Below the pieces are notes generated by a model. That model saw only the letters and a program-made list of their open reading frames with translations, made no database searches and was not told the origin of the DNA. From the NCBI RefSeq assembly GCF_001544275.1, contig NZ_BCQE01000033.1, positions 1 to 42,511 on the forward strand: a stretch of 42,511 nt of DNA, given 5' to 3'. The stretch is from Enterococcus gallinarum NBRC 100675 (GTDB taxonomy: Bacteria; Bacillota; Bacilli; Lactobacillales; Enterococcaceae). Shown piece after piece: positions 34,719 through 42,347 of the stretch (position 1 is its first letter; the number at the start of each line of letters is the position of its first letter). The translations under genes were made by a program, and so were the position numbers.

Positions 34719-35075
34719 CTATTTTCCGTGCTTTTTGATAAATTCTTCCGTCAACCGTTTCCCTAATTCCTCTTGATCCATAAAACCGAAACCTAGCACG
34801 GTTTTCCCATCTTTGATGGCGGTGATCCCTTCTTCAATCGAACGCATCCCATGACGTTCTGGATACCCATATTTATTTGCGGCTGTTAAGGCTCCAGCCC
34901 CACCGCTCCCGCAAAAAGAAATTCCCATATCGGCATTCTCTTGTTGCATGACATCACCTAAACGCATATCTGCGCCCATTCCCGGAACAACAACTGCCTT
35001 GCCGCCAGCTGCTTCTACACCTTTAGCTACGTTTTGTCCTTTTCCCATACGATCTGCAATAACTACTGTAATCAT
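34719..35075 (-). CDS. SFCGS-motif glycine-rich protein (EF_0830-like)
   Basis: 118 residues from the ATG at 35075, preceded by GGAGG. A longer frame to 35150 lacks a ribosome site. It carries the family signature ISFCGSGGAGALTAANKYGYPERHGMRSIEEG, given here in part: ISFCGSGGAGAL then YGYPERHG. It begins like a nucleotide- or phosphosugar-binding alpha/beta protein (MITVVIADRMGKGQNVAKGVEAAG). The invariant-looking Cys in SFCGS is reminiscent of the phospho-Cys of PTS EIIB proteins, an inference only. It is small, cytoplasmic, and always in this cassette as far as I recall. Confidence 0.85.
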   Translation of the reverse strand: MITVVIADRMGKGQNVAKGVEAAGGKAVVVPGMGADMRLGDVMQQENADMGISFCGSGGAGALTAANKYGYPERHGMRSIEEGITAIKDGKTVLGFGFMDQEELGKRLTEEFIKKHGK

Positions 35076-35094
35076 GATTGTTTCCTCCCAAATA

Positions 35095-35427
35095 TTAATT
35101 ATTTTTTGCTGTTTCAAAATGAATCGATAAAACATAGATCTCATCTTCACTTAAATGACCAATCGTTCGAACGACCTCGTCGGAAATCGCAATGGCTTCT
35201 TTGGATACTTCTCGGAACAATTCCCGATCAACAGCGGGAATCTTTTCTCCTTTTTGAGAGCGTTTCAGCATCTCATTCAAGTGATTGATCAGAATCGTCC
35301 ACTGAAGTTCAGTAGGTTCAATGGCATATTCCGCAAGTCGCTCTTCGACTAAAGCAATCACTTGTTTTAATTTTTCCTGGTTTTGACTTTCCTCGATCAT
35401 AGTTATCGCTTCTGCTGACAGTTTCAC
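35095..35427 (-). CDS. Free-standing PRD protein (EF_0829-like)
   Basis: 110 residues forming a single PTS-regulation domain: the two characteristic histidines are His49 (LINHLNEML) and His103 (VLSIHFETA). PRDs are phosphorylated by HPr or EIIB and usually sit inside BglG/LicR regulators. A detached one, next to a full PRD regulator, may relay or sense phosphorylation. It starts with GTG at 35427 (GGAG ten bases upstream), sharing one base with the regulator stop (TAGTG), so translation is coupled. Confidence 0.85.
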   Translation of the reverse strand: MKLSAEAITMIEESQNQEKLKQVIALVEERLAEYAIEPTELQWTILINHLNEMLKRSQKGEKIPAVDRELFREVSKEAIAISDEVVRTIGHLSEDEIYVLSIHFETAKNN

Positions 35428-37286
35428 TAGCTTGACGCTCCTTCTTTTATATATGAAAATAATGCGCTGATTTCTGATTTGTTGATGCCTAAATTATTTT
35501 CAGCAAAAATTGCTTCAATTTCTCCTACCAACGCTTCTCGGTTCAAAATGATTTGGTCGACTTGGCTGCCTTCTGCTAAATATTGCTGATCAAAGGTGAT
35601 GCGATGGACCATCAAGAAAACATGAAGCAAAAAGGCTTCTCGGTATTCTTGGATCAATTCAGACTCTAATGTGACAAGTAACTGTTCATAGATCGTATAT
35701 GCCTTTAAAATCAGTTCCTTGCTGAAGTCTTCCAGAGTCCCCTTATTGATAGGTGCTTCATTGAGAACTAATTTGTGCCGCCTATCCTGACTTGTTGAAG
35801 CGAGGATTTTTTTGATCATCTGCTGGATGTTTTGCAGATCCTGCTCAGTCGGCAGTGGATGGACTTTGATGAAAGGCCGATCAATGCCATTGATCGGAAA
35901 AATACTAATGACCAGATCCGGATCCTTCGCGGCAATCACCTCTTGTGCATTTAAGACTGAAGCAAAAGCCACAATAGTAATATTGTTCAATTCTTCGTTG
36001 ATCTTTTGCTTAATTAAACTCGTCACACCTAAACCCGTTGAACAAACGTAAACCGCTCGAACACTTCGCAAGTCTTCTTCTCTTTCGTAGGAAACCAGAA
36101 AGTGCAACGCAATGTAGGCAACAAAAGAATCATTGATCAAGAGTTTCTCGTTTATTTCTTGGAGTGCTGCTTGATTGATAGCAGCAAACAATTCAGGATA
36201 TTTCTGTTTGATGTCCTCTTTAAACGGATTGTACTCATTGACAAAATTTTTCCTTCTTGAGAGACGCATAGACAAATGGGCGTAGAGATTCGTCAATAAT
36301 TGAGGGTCTTGATAAAACGGAAAATTGATTTTCTTGCTTACCTTATAAATTATATTCTCTACCAATTTCATGACATCTTGCTGATGGATCGTATCAAAGG
36401 TATCACTATAAATATAGTCATACTCATCTTCAAATAATGGCAATTGATAGTAATCAAACACCTGCTGCATCACACGATACGAAAGATCATGTTTGTCTAT
36501 TTCGTGTTCCCGGATCAATTGGTACCGTCCAATCGTGGATTCTTTGCGCAAGCGAACAGTGGCAATCGCTACACGGATCAGGATATTTAGTAGTTCCGCA
36601 TAATTTAGTTTTTCCAGATTTTCAGATTCTAGTAAGTACCTCATCCGAATGATGACTTGATTAAAGACCTCCTGCAACGGTGTTGCCTTCGCAGAATACA
36701 TTTCGAAGCATTCCGTTTCTCTGCCATTTAGCAATAAAGCCATTAATTTATAAATGTCATAGTCTGTAAACTCTTTTTGCAAAATCTCCTCGATCGTTAA
36801 TCGTACTAGGCGTTCCTTGCCAGTGATCCAAAATCCCTTTCGTGTCTGGCGATTCAGAACTAAACCTTCTTTGAGAAAGTGATGTTCCAACTCATCTAAA
36901 TCATTCATGATCGTATCTTTACTTACTTCTAGCGCATTGGCTAACTTTAGCGCCGTGATTGCTTCCTTGGTAACAAGAAGCATGATTAACAGGCGATTGA
37001 TCCGTAAGCCTTGATCGGCAAACAGCTCCAGACGATTGACATCCATCAATTCGCTTTTTAGTTTGATTCGATCAGAATCACTCACACTTAGCCAAATACC
37101 CTGGCTCCGTTTGCTGTGCAGTTCTTGATTCCGCTCAATCAACCAATCACGGATATCATCCAGATCATATTTGATCGTTCGTACACTGACACTTTCTTTT
37201 TCAGCTAACTGTTTGATCGTTACCGGTTCTGTCATTTCTAACAAGTAAATCAAAAGTTGGCTTTCTCTTTTGGTAAGCTGCTGCAT
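35427..37286 (-). CDS. BglG/MtlR-type PRD transcriptional activator
   Basis: 619 residues. Two N-terminal helix-turn-helix domains (about 1-60, TIKQLAEKESVSVRTIKYDLDDI; about 95-165) replace the RNA-binding CAT domain, so it binds DNA and is no antiterminator. PRD1 (about 180-285) has lost its usual histidines. PRD2 (about 290-400) keeps His336 (YAHLSM) and His395 (ALHFLVSYE). An EIIB-like domain starts near 407 with Cys415 in VYVCSTGLGVTS. The C-terminal 110 residues are helical and PRD- or EIIA-like. It is the first gene of the operon, AAGGAG before the ATG, and should respond to the PTS phosphorylation state. Confidence 0.92.
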   Translation of the reverse strand: MQQLTKRESQLLIYLLEMTEPVTIKQLAEKESVSVRTIKYDLDDIRDWLIERNQELHSKRSQGIWLSVSDSDRIKLKSELMDVNRLELFADQGLRINRLLIMLLVTKEAITALKLANALEVSKDTIMNDLDELEHHFLKEGLVLNRQTRKGFWITGKERLVRLTIEEILQKEFTDYDIYKLMALLLNGRETECFEMYSAKATPLQEVFNQVIIRMRYLLESENLEKLNYAELLNILIRVAIATVRLRKESTIGRYQLIREHEIDKHDLSYRVMQQVFDYYQLPLFEDEYDYIYSDTFDTIHQQDVMKLVENIIYKVSKKINFPFYQDPQLLTNLYAHLSMRLSRRKNFVNEYNPFKEDIKQKYPELFAAINQAALQEINEKLLINDSFVAYIALHFLVSYEREEDLRSVRAVYVCSTGLGVTSLIKQKINEELNNITIVAFASVLNAQEVIAAKDPDLVISIFPINGIDRPFIKVHPLPTEQDLQNIQQMIKKILASTSQDRRHKLVLNEAPINKGTLEDFSKELILKAYTIYEQLLVTLESELIQEYREAFLLHVFLMVHRITFDQQYLAEGSQVDQIILNREALVGEIEAIFAENNLGINKSEISALFSYIKEGASS

Positions 37287-37347
37287 CGTTCTCGCTCCTT
37301 ACACCGCTAAATATAAGCGTTTTCTTAACTAGTCACAATATGAAATG

Positions 37348-37369
37348 TTTGCACTTAACTTAGTGCAAA
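37348..37369. promoter_or_regulatory. Palindromic operator candidate of the dga-like operon
   Basis: TTTGCACT-TAACTT-AGTGCAAA is a perfect inverted repeat with 8-bp arms, 62 bases before the activator start. The 11-mer TTGCACTAAGT, present in it on the minus strand, recurs on the plus strand at 37447-37457. Two copies suggest a specific site, possibly for the PRD activator. Confidence 0.6.
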
Positions 37370-37584
37370 TGATCGTAATTTAACAACTCATCAACTTATT
37401 CACAAGCTTATCCCCCCTTAAAACCGCAACTTGGGCCCATTAATTATTGCACTAAGTAGACCCTTTACAAAATTTCGATGCCATTTTTTCTGCTTTTTTT
37501 ATTTTATGACATTAATCCAACTGGCAGATACCCTTTACCTCGATGTATCAGAAAACGATTCCCCGCATGACATCATTAAACAGC

Positions 37585-37614
37585 AAAAAACACTTTCCAA
37601 CTTTTGGAAAGTGT
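37585..37614 (-). terminator. Terminator separating the 37.8-39.1 kb genes from the dga-like operon
   Basis: CACTTTCCAA / TTGGAAAGTG with a three-base loop; six T follow on the minus strand. It ends transcripts coming from the XRE-DUF3278 side. Confidence 0.82.
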
Positions 37615-37836
37615 CAGGAAATAAGATATGAACGTGTTCGTTTTCTTGATTGATTGTTATTTAATCTGGTAATTGTGCATCAATGAAACCGTTAGACATA
37701 TCCATCTTGATTAACTTTGAACAGCTATTTATTGAATCAGGAGAAGAAACAGTTCAAGATCAATACACTTGAGAACCAATGAAAACCCACTAATGCTATG
37801 CCATTTGTCATTAAAACTACTTCCATTTGTACTCGC

Positions 37837-38223
37837 CTACTTCATTTCAAACTCTTTGCCGAATTTTATTAGATACATTTTTTCCAAAGTGTCCTCTAAC
37901 AAATACAACTTCCTAGGGTAGATAAATGCATTCTTCCAGTCCCAATTCACCAAATCATACTTTCCAATGTCAGCCATCGCTCTTACTTCTTCAATCGATA
38001 AGTTCAATTCTTTTCTTAGTTCATCGATTTTTTGGATTTGTTTTTTTCTTCTGAGAGCCGTTGGTACATTTATCGAAGAAATGACCACCATAAACCCTAA
38101 GAAAGAGGTCCATTCATAATAAAAGTCAAATACCTTACATACAAATAACAGAAACAAGCCTAACAAGAAAAAAATAATCGAATACAACCAATCGATCTTT
38201 TCATTAGCTACCATCTTTTTCAC
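37837..38223 (-). CDS. Hypothetical small membrane protein
   Basis: 128 residues from a GTG at 38223, chosen because AGGAGGGAGG lies eight bases upstream; the longer frame to 38262 has none. Two predicted membrane helices (about 14-32 and 38-58) are followed by a basic turn (RRKKQIQ) and a cytoplasmic helical tail (KIDELRKELNLSIEEVRAMADIGKYDL). I recognise no family. It lies downstream of the DUF3278 gene on the same strand, about 130 bases away, and could share its transcript. A role as a partner of DUF3278 is a guess. Confidence 0.6.
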   Translation of the reverse strand: MKKMVANEKIDWLYSIIFFLLGLFLLFVCKVFDFYYEWTSFLGFMVVISSINVPTALRRKKQIQKIDELRKELNLSIEEVRAMADIGKYDLVNWDWKNAFIYPRKLYLLEDTLEKMYLIKFGKEFEMK

Positions 38224-38350
38224 GTTGATAGCCTCCCTCCTAATTACCTTCAAGACAAACAATAAAAAAAGAAAGCAACTCGCTTGATTTCAGCCGCTCC
38301 CAGCTATATTTTACTATGGTTCTGATTGACTGTTCGTTAAATATTTTTCA

Positions 38351-38887
38351 CTATTCTTCTATTTTTTTCAACCTTAACCGCAACACAAGATACATCATAC
38401 CTCCAAAAAAGCAACCTCCGGCAATGGAAGCAACGATTCTGGCTGGTGAAACGATGTATGGAAGGAAATCTTCTTCATCCAACATCTTACTAAGTACTCC
38501 ATTCAATAAGTGAATCGCAATTGCAAAGTAGATACCCAGTCCAATTCCTTTAAGAATCGTCTTCTTCTTTTCTTTTGCCATCTCTTTGACTTCTACTTCG
38601 TTTTCTGTCAATTTTAAGCGTGCCGTGGCAAACAGAATATAACCGCAAACGATAAAGACTGTAAAGAATATATTACAGCCAATAAAAATCCATAACGCCA
38701 GCTCTGGTTTCTTAGATGCAAAAAGCGTTACCAGTAAATTAGCAACCAGCGTATACCCAAACATCAGCATAAACGCATTATTGCCAATATGTTCTACTTG
38801 GCTTTTTTTGTATTCGCTTAAGACACCAGAAATACCATAAAACCGCTTGATTATTTTTACTGCCAATCCTTCTTTAGCCTTCATCAC
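38351..38887 (-). CDS. DUF3278 family membrane protein
   Basis: 178 residues recalling DUF3278 of lactic acid bacteria (KRFYGISGVLSEYKKSQVEHIGNNAFMLMFGYTLVANLL). Four predicted helices lie at about 38-58, 66-86, 114-132 and 148-168, with a charged loop in between. These proteins are usually encoded right after a short XRE regulator, as here: the two genes overlap by 14 bases. Their role is unknown; a membrane partner or target of the regulator, perhaps in stress or bacteriocin-type responses, is inferred. The start at 38887 could also be the following ATG. Confidence 0.8.
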   Translation of the reverse strand: MMKAKEGLAVKIIKRFYGISGVLSEYKKSQVEHIGNNAFMLMFGYTLVANLLVTLFASKKPELALWIFIGCNIFFTVFIVCGYILFATARLKLTENEVEVKEMAKEKKKTILKGIGLGIYFAIAIHLLNGVLSKMLDEEDFLPYIVSPARIVASIAGGCFFGGMMYLVLRLRLKKIEE

Positions 38888-39077
38888 TTTCTACCTCCCA
38901 AAACAAAGAATTTAAATCCGTTTGTAGTACTTTAGCAAGCTTAATACATAAATCAAGAGAAGGATTATACTTATTATTTTCAATCAAATTGATCGTTTGT
39001 CTTGCCACCCCAATCTCTTTAGCTAAAGCATTCTGAGATAAATTCATCTTCTGTCGAAATTCTCGGACTCTATTCAT
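38874..39077 (-). CDS. Short XRE-family regulator (YgzD-like)
   Basis: 67 residues, almost entirely a helix-turn-helix: MNRVREFRQKMNLSQNALAKEIGVARQTINLIENNKYNPSLDLCIKLAKVL. This subclass (the RQTINLIENNKYNPSL signature) commonly controls the membrane protein gene it overlaps, and itself. AGGAG lies close before the ATG. Two matched palindromes at 39094-39153 are good candidates for its binding sites. Confidence 0.9.
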   Translation of the reverse strand: MNRVREFRQKMNLSQNALAKEIGVARQTINLIENNKYNPSLDLCIKLAKVLQTDLNSLFWEVESDEG

Positions 39078-39093
39078 TCTTTTCTCCTATTTA

Positions 39094-39153
39094 GTCATAT
39101 ATATGTGACACAAGCGTACTACTTATCTCTTTTTCTGTCAAATATATATGACA
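39094..39153 (-). promoter_or_regulatory. Paired operators and promoter of the XRE-DUF3278 unit
   Basis: Two similar inverted repeats: GTCA-TATATATG-TGAC (39094-39109) and TGTCA-AATATATA-TGACA (39136-39153), both with an 8-base centre. The second contains a minus-strand TTGACA; 17 bases on is a weak -10 (TACGCT). Repression by the short XRE protein is the simplest reading. Confidence 0.65.
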
Positions 39154-39439
39154 TATTACCAAGCTAGTGTAAACTCCCAGCAATCGATCTCACAAGCTTT
39201 GTAGAGAGTATAAAATTTATAATCCATATCAGCAAATCTAGGCTAGAAGTACGTAAAAAAGACCCTTCCAATGGAACAGACCATCATTACCTAAGATAAC
39301 TATTCTAGTAGAATGGAATAAGCTTTGCATGTTCCACATTCTGTAACCAGCATCTTTCGTTGATGAGACGATACGCTAAAAACTTCTTTCTTAATCCTCT
39401 CATCATAGAACTCTTCTTTTTTCTCGAATCACTTTTTGC
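39154..39439. other. Intergenic stretch upstream of the MATE gene
   Basis: No gene seen. Two small palindromes, TTCCA-A-TGGAA (about 39267-39277) and ATTCTA-G-TAGAAT (39302-39314), could be regulator sites but lie far from the promoter. Confidence 0.4.
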
Positions 39440-39445
39440 TATACT
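39437..39445 (+). promoter_or_regulatory. Extended -10 promoter of the MATE gene
   Basis: TG-C-TATACT (39437-39445) is an extended -10 box. No good -35 stands 17 bases upstream. Transcription would start near 39452, giving a short leader. Confidence 0.5.
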
Positions 39446-39485
39446 AATTGAACATATCGAAATTTTTATTGTTTATGGAGGAACC

Positions 39486-40862
39486 ATGCAAAAATTTATT
39501 GGAAACAAAGCTTTTTACAGGACTGTTTTAACGATCGCCATTCCGATCATGATCCAAAATGCCATCACTAATTTTGTCGGTTTATTAGACAATTTAATGG
39601 TAGGACAAATCGGAACGGCCCAAATGTCTGGCGTGGCGATCGTTAACCAACTAATTTTCGTTTTTAACTTAAGTATCTTTGGCATTGTTTCTGCCGGTAG
39701 TATTTTTGGTACCCAATTTTATGGGAAAAAGGATTATCAAGGGATGCGAGATGCCTTTCGTTTCAAGCTAGCGGGCAATCTTTTGATTTGTTTGTTGGCG
39801 ATGGGGCTGCTGTTCTTTTGCCAAGATTTTTTGATTCGCTTATATTTACACGGTACCGGTGACAGTGCAGAACTGACACTTGCTTTGACGTCTGCCAAAG
39901 AATTTCTAGTCATTCTTTTGTTTAGTCTGCCGTTTTTTGCTATTTCTCAAGCTTATGCCAGTTCTTTACGCGAAATGGGCAAAACCATGGTACCGATGTT
40001 TGCCAGCAGTATCGCTGTCGTCACGAACACAGCATTGAATTTCTTATTGATTTTTGGTTTGTTTTTCTTCCCCACTTTAGGGGTGCGAGGTGCCGCGATC
40101 TCCACATTGATTGCCCGCATCGTCGAATGTGCCATCACGATGTATTGGGTACATCGCCATGAGGAAGAGAATCCGTTTGCCATTCGGGTCTACCATCAAT
40201 TCCATGTCCCATTGCATTTGGTGAAACAGATTCTGCGTAAAGGATCACCATTGATGGCAAATGAAATCCTTTGGGCGATCGGGCAGACAATGATTATTCA
40301 AGCTTATTCTGTTCGAGGACTATCAGTGATTGCTTCCTTGAACATCTCATCCACCGTCTCCAATTTGTTCAATATTGTCTATATGGCACTCGGCGGTGCC
40401 GTTGCGGTCATGGTAGGGCAACTTCTTGGAGCCGCTAAATTTGAAGAAGCCAAAGACAGCGCCCGGAAACTGCTTTTCTTTTCCGTCATGAGTTGTCTTG
40501 TACTTGGTCTTTTGATGATCCTAGTCGCACCATTCTTTCCAGAAATTTATCAAACCGAACTCGAAGTCAAACATCTGGCGAGTCAATTCATCAAAGTCGC
40601 CGCACTGTGTATGCCTATGTACGCCTTTAATCATGCCAGCTATTTTATTTTACGTTCAGGTGGGCAAACCTTGATCACCTTCTTATTTGACAGTGTCTTT
40701 ACCTGGGTGATCGTCTTGCCTCTAGCCTTTGTATTAAGTACCCACACCAGTCTTTCGATTGTCTTAGTCTACTTGTTCTGCCAACTAGCAGAACTATTGA
40801 AGAGCGGGATTGGGTATCGTTTGATTCGATCCGATCTTTGGGTGAAGAATATTGTGCATTGA
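39486..40862 (+). CDS. MATE-family efflux transporter
   Basis: 458 residues from the ATG at 39486, with GGAGGA four bases upstream. The longer frame to 39360 crosses the promoter. Twelve predicted helices in two homologous halves. MATE features are IPIMIQNAITNFVGLLDNLMVGQIGTAQMSGVAIVNQ in the first half and GSPLMANEILWAIGQTMIIQAYSVRG and SSTVSNLFNIVYMALGGAVAVMVGQLLGA in the second. It would export organic cations or drugs in exchange for Na+ or H+. It stands alone. The substrate is unknown. Confidence 0.92.
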   Translation: MQKFIGNKAFYRTVLTIAIPIMIQNAITNFVGLLDNLMVGQIGTAQMSGVAIVNQLIFVFNLSIFGIVSAGSIFGTQFYGKKDYQGMRDAFRFKLAGNLLICLLAMGLLFFCQDFLIRLYLHGTGDSAELTLALTSAKEFLVILLFSLPFFAISQAYASSLREMGKTMVPMFASSIAVVTNTALNFLLIFGLFFFPTLGVRGAAISTLIARIVECAITMYWVHRHEEENPFAIRVYHQFHVPLHLVKQILRKGSPLMANEILWAIGQTMIIQAYSVRGLSVIASLNISSTVSNLFNIVYMALGGAVAVMVGQLLGAAKFEEAKDSARKLLFFSVMSCLVLGLLMILVAPFFPEIYQTELEVKHLASQFIKVAALCMPMYAFNHASYFILRSGGQTLITFLFDSVFTWVIVLPLAFVLSTHTSLSIVLVYLFCQLAELLKSGIGYRLIRSDLWVKNIVH

Positions 40863-40932
40863 GGAAAAGTTTCAACATAGGGGATGAAAAAGATGGATAG
40901 TCTGGTGGAAATGAGTGATTTTTTATCCTAAA

Positions 40933-40986
40933 AATAAATAAGACATTCCTAAAACCGATTATGATTTTGGGAACGTCTTATTTATT
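40933..40986. terminator. Bidirectional terminator between MATE and the peptidase remnant
   Basis: AATAAATAAGAC (40933-40944) pairs with GTCTTATTTATT (40975-40986), with further pairing inside (TTCC/GGAA). It lies between convergent genes. Confidence 0.75.
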
Positions 40987-41106
40987 AAGATTATATTTAT
41001 TCTTTTGACCATTGAAAATATAGACATTTCATACAAAAACTGTTTTCAAAAAATGGTAGCTTTACTAAAAATGACTCCGCAAAATGATCATAGTAATTTT
41101 TTGCTA

Positions 41107-42347
41107 TTATTGAAATAATTTTTTTCCAGTCCAACTTGAAATTTCGTAACTTTGTAAAGTTTTTGGAATCGTACTGTAATTCAAATAAGTAGCATTTTCG
41201 TACCAACCATCTGCCACTACAATAAAGTTTGCTTGTGCCCCATTCATAGTGCCCGATAATGCCCCTTGGGTAAATACCGTATGTCCTCCAATACTTCCGT
41301 TAGGTTTATAGTAAAAATAAGTAAATGCTACTGGATAACTCTGTGCAATTTTCGTTTGGATATCCGAAAACGAAGGAGACACTTTTCTCTGATATGTTAA
41401 ACTAACACTTTTATCTTTTGCGTATTTTACTAGTGCTGGTCCAATTTGGTCAGGTTGTGTCCCTCCATAAGAGATTCCATTATTGGTTGAAGATACGGTA
41501 GTTCCTGAATAGTTCCACAATGAATTGTATGCCACCTTTAATTCCGAATCATTTCCAGAATTAAAGAATCTATAGGAAGAACTTATAGTTGCTAATGCAT
41601 GTACTGCACAAGCGTATTTCCCAGTGGCTTTTTCAGATCTACTCTGGGATAGCGCATTAAACATTGCTAAATAATGTGCACTTGTCAAGTGTAAATTACT
41701 TGGATAATTACTAAATACCGCGCTTGCATGGTCATACTTTGTAGAACGAGAATTATATCTAGAAAAGTGTTCTATTTCCATTTCAGCAACAGGCTGTACT
41801 TCTTCTACATACTTTTCAAATTCATTTAGTGAAAAGTTCTCACCGTTGGTACTGATGACTGAATCTTTGTCTTCTACAACTAAATTATATTCAGTGGGAA
41901 AAGTCTCAATTAAATAAGATTCCTCAGTATTATCAACTTTCATTTGTGATTTATCTGCTAAAAATCATATAAACTTTTTGATCCAAGTTCTATAGAAAAT
42001 TGAGCAATATAAGTACCTTCCATTCTTAAATCAATTATAACGTAACCGTGTGTCACACCCTCTTTAATAAAATCTACACTATAAGAAATAATTTTTTCTT
42101 CTGTATCATAAATGGGAATTATAGAAGAAACAACCAAATCTTCAGTTCCTTTAAATTCTTTTGCAAAGTTTAAAGCTAAATTGGCTAAGCTTTCATCAGT
42201 TATTTCAACAGCAGACTGTTCAGAATAATTTTCACTGATGTCTGCTTCTGAAATGGAAACTTCTTTTGCATTAGTACTCTTCTCTGTATATAGAAACACA
42301 AAACAACTTGTTACCATTACCCATAAAATTCTACTGATTTTCTTCAT
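41107..42347 (-). pseudogene. Secreted papain-fold (C39-like) cysteine peptidase, frameshifted
   Basis: Two frames make one protein of about 413 residues. The first (41958-42347) has a signal peptide (MKKISRILWVMVTSCFVFLYTEKSTNA) and a propeptide-like domain (YVIIDLRMEGTYIAQFSIE). After SLYD the frame meets a run of five T and stops. With six T it would read FLADKSQMKVDNTEE and continue into the second part (41107-41943). That part holds the likely catalytic Cys112 (KYACAVHAL) and His221 (GGHTVFTQG), numbered from its own ATG. The arrangement resembles staphopain/streptopain-like zymogens or C39-like peptidases. As sequenced, only an exported propeptide would be made. Confidence 0.72.

Larger units (their letters stand above)
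37287..37836. other. Intergenic control region upstream of the PRD activator
   Basis: About 550 bases. It holds the palindrome at 37348-37369, a related half-site at 37447-37457, a minus-strand terminator at 37585-37614, and no convincing gene. A 66-codon plus-strand frame crosses the terminator and lacks a ribosome site. Confidence 0.6.

Noticed and set aside
35427..37286. Reading the PRD protein as an RNA-binding antiterminator
   Set aside because: The N-terminus is two helix-turn-helix domains, not the short CAT RNA-binding domain, so a DNA-binding activator is the better call; the terminator at 37585-37614 is too far upstream to be its leader.
37431..37631. 66-codon plus-strand frame upstream of the PRD activator
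   Set aside because: No ribosome site; it runs through a minus-strand terminator hairpin and resembles no protein family.
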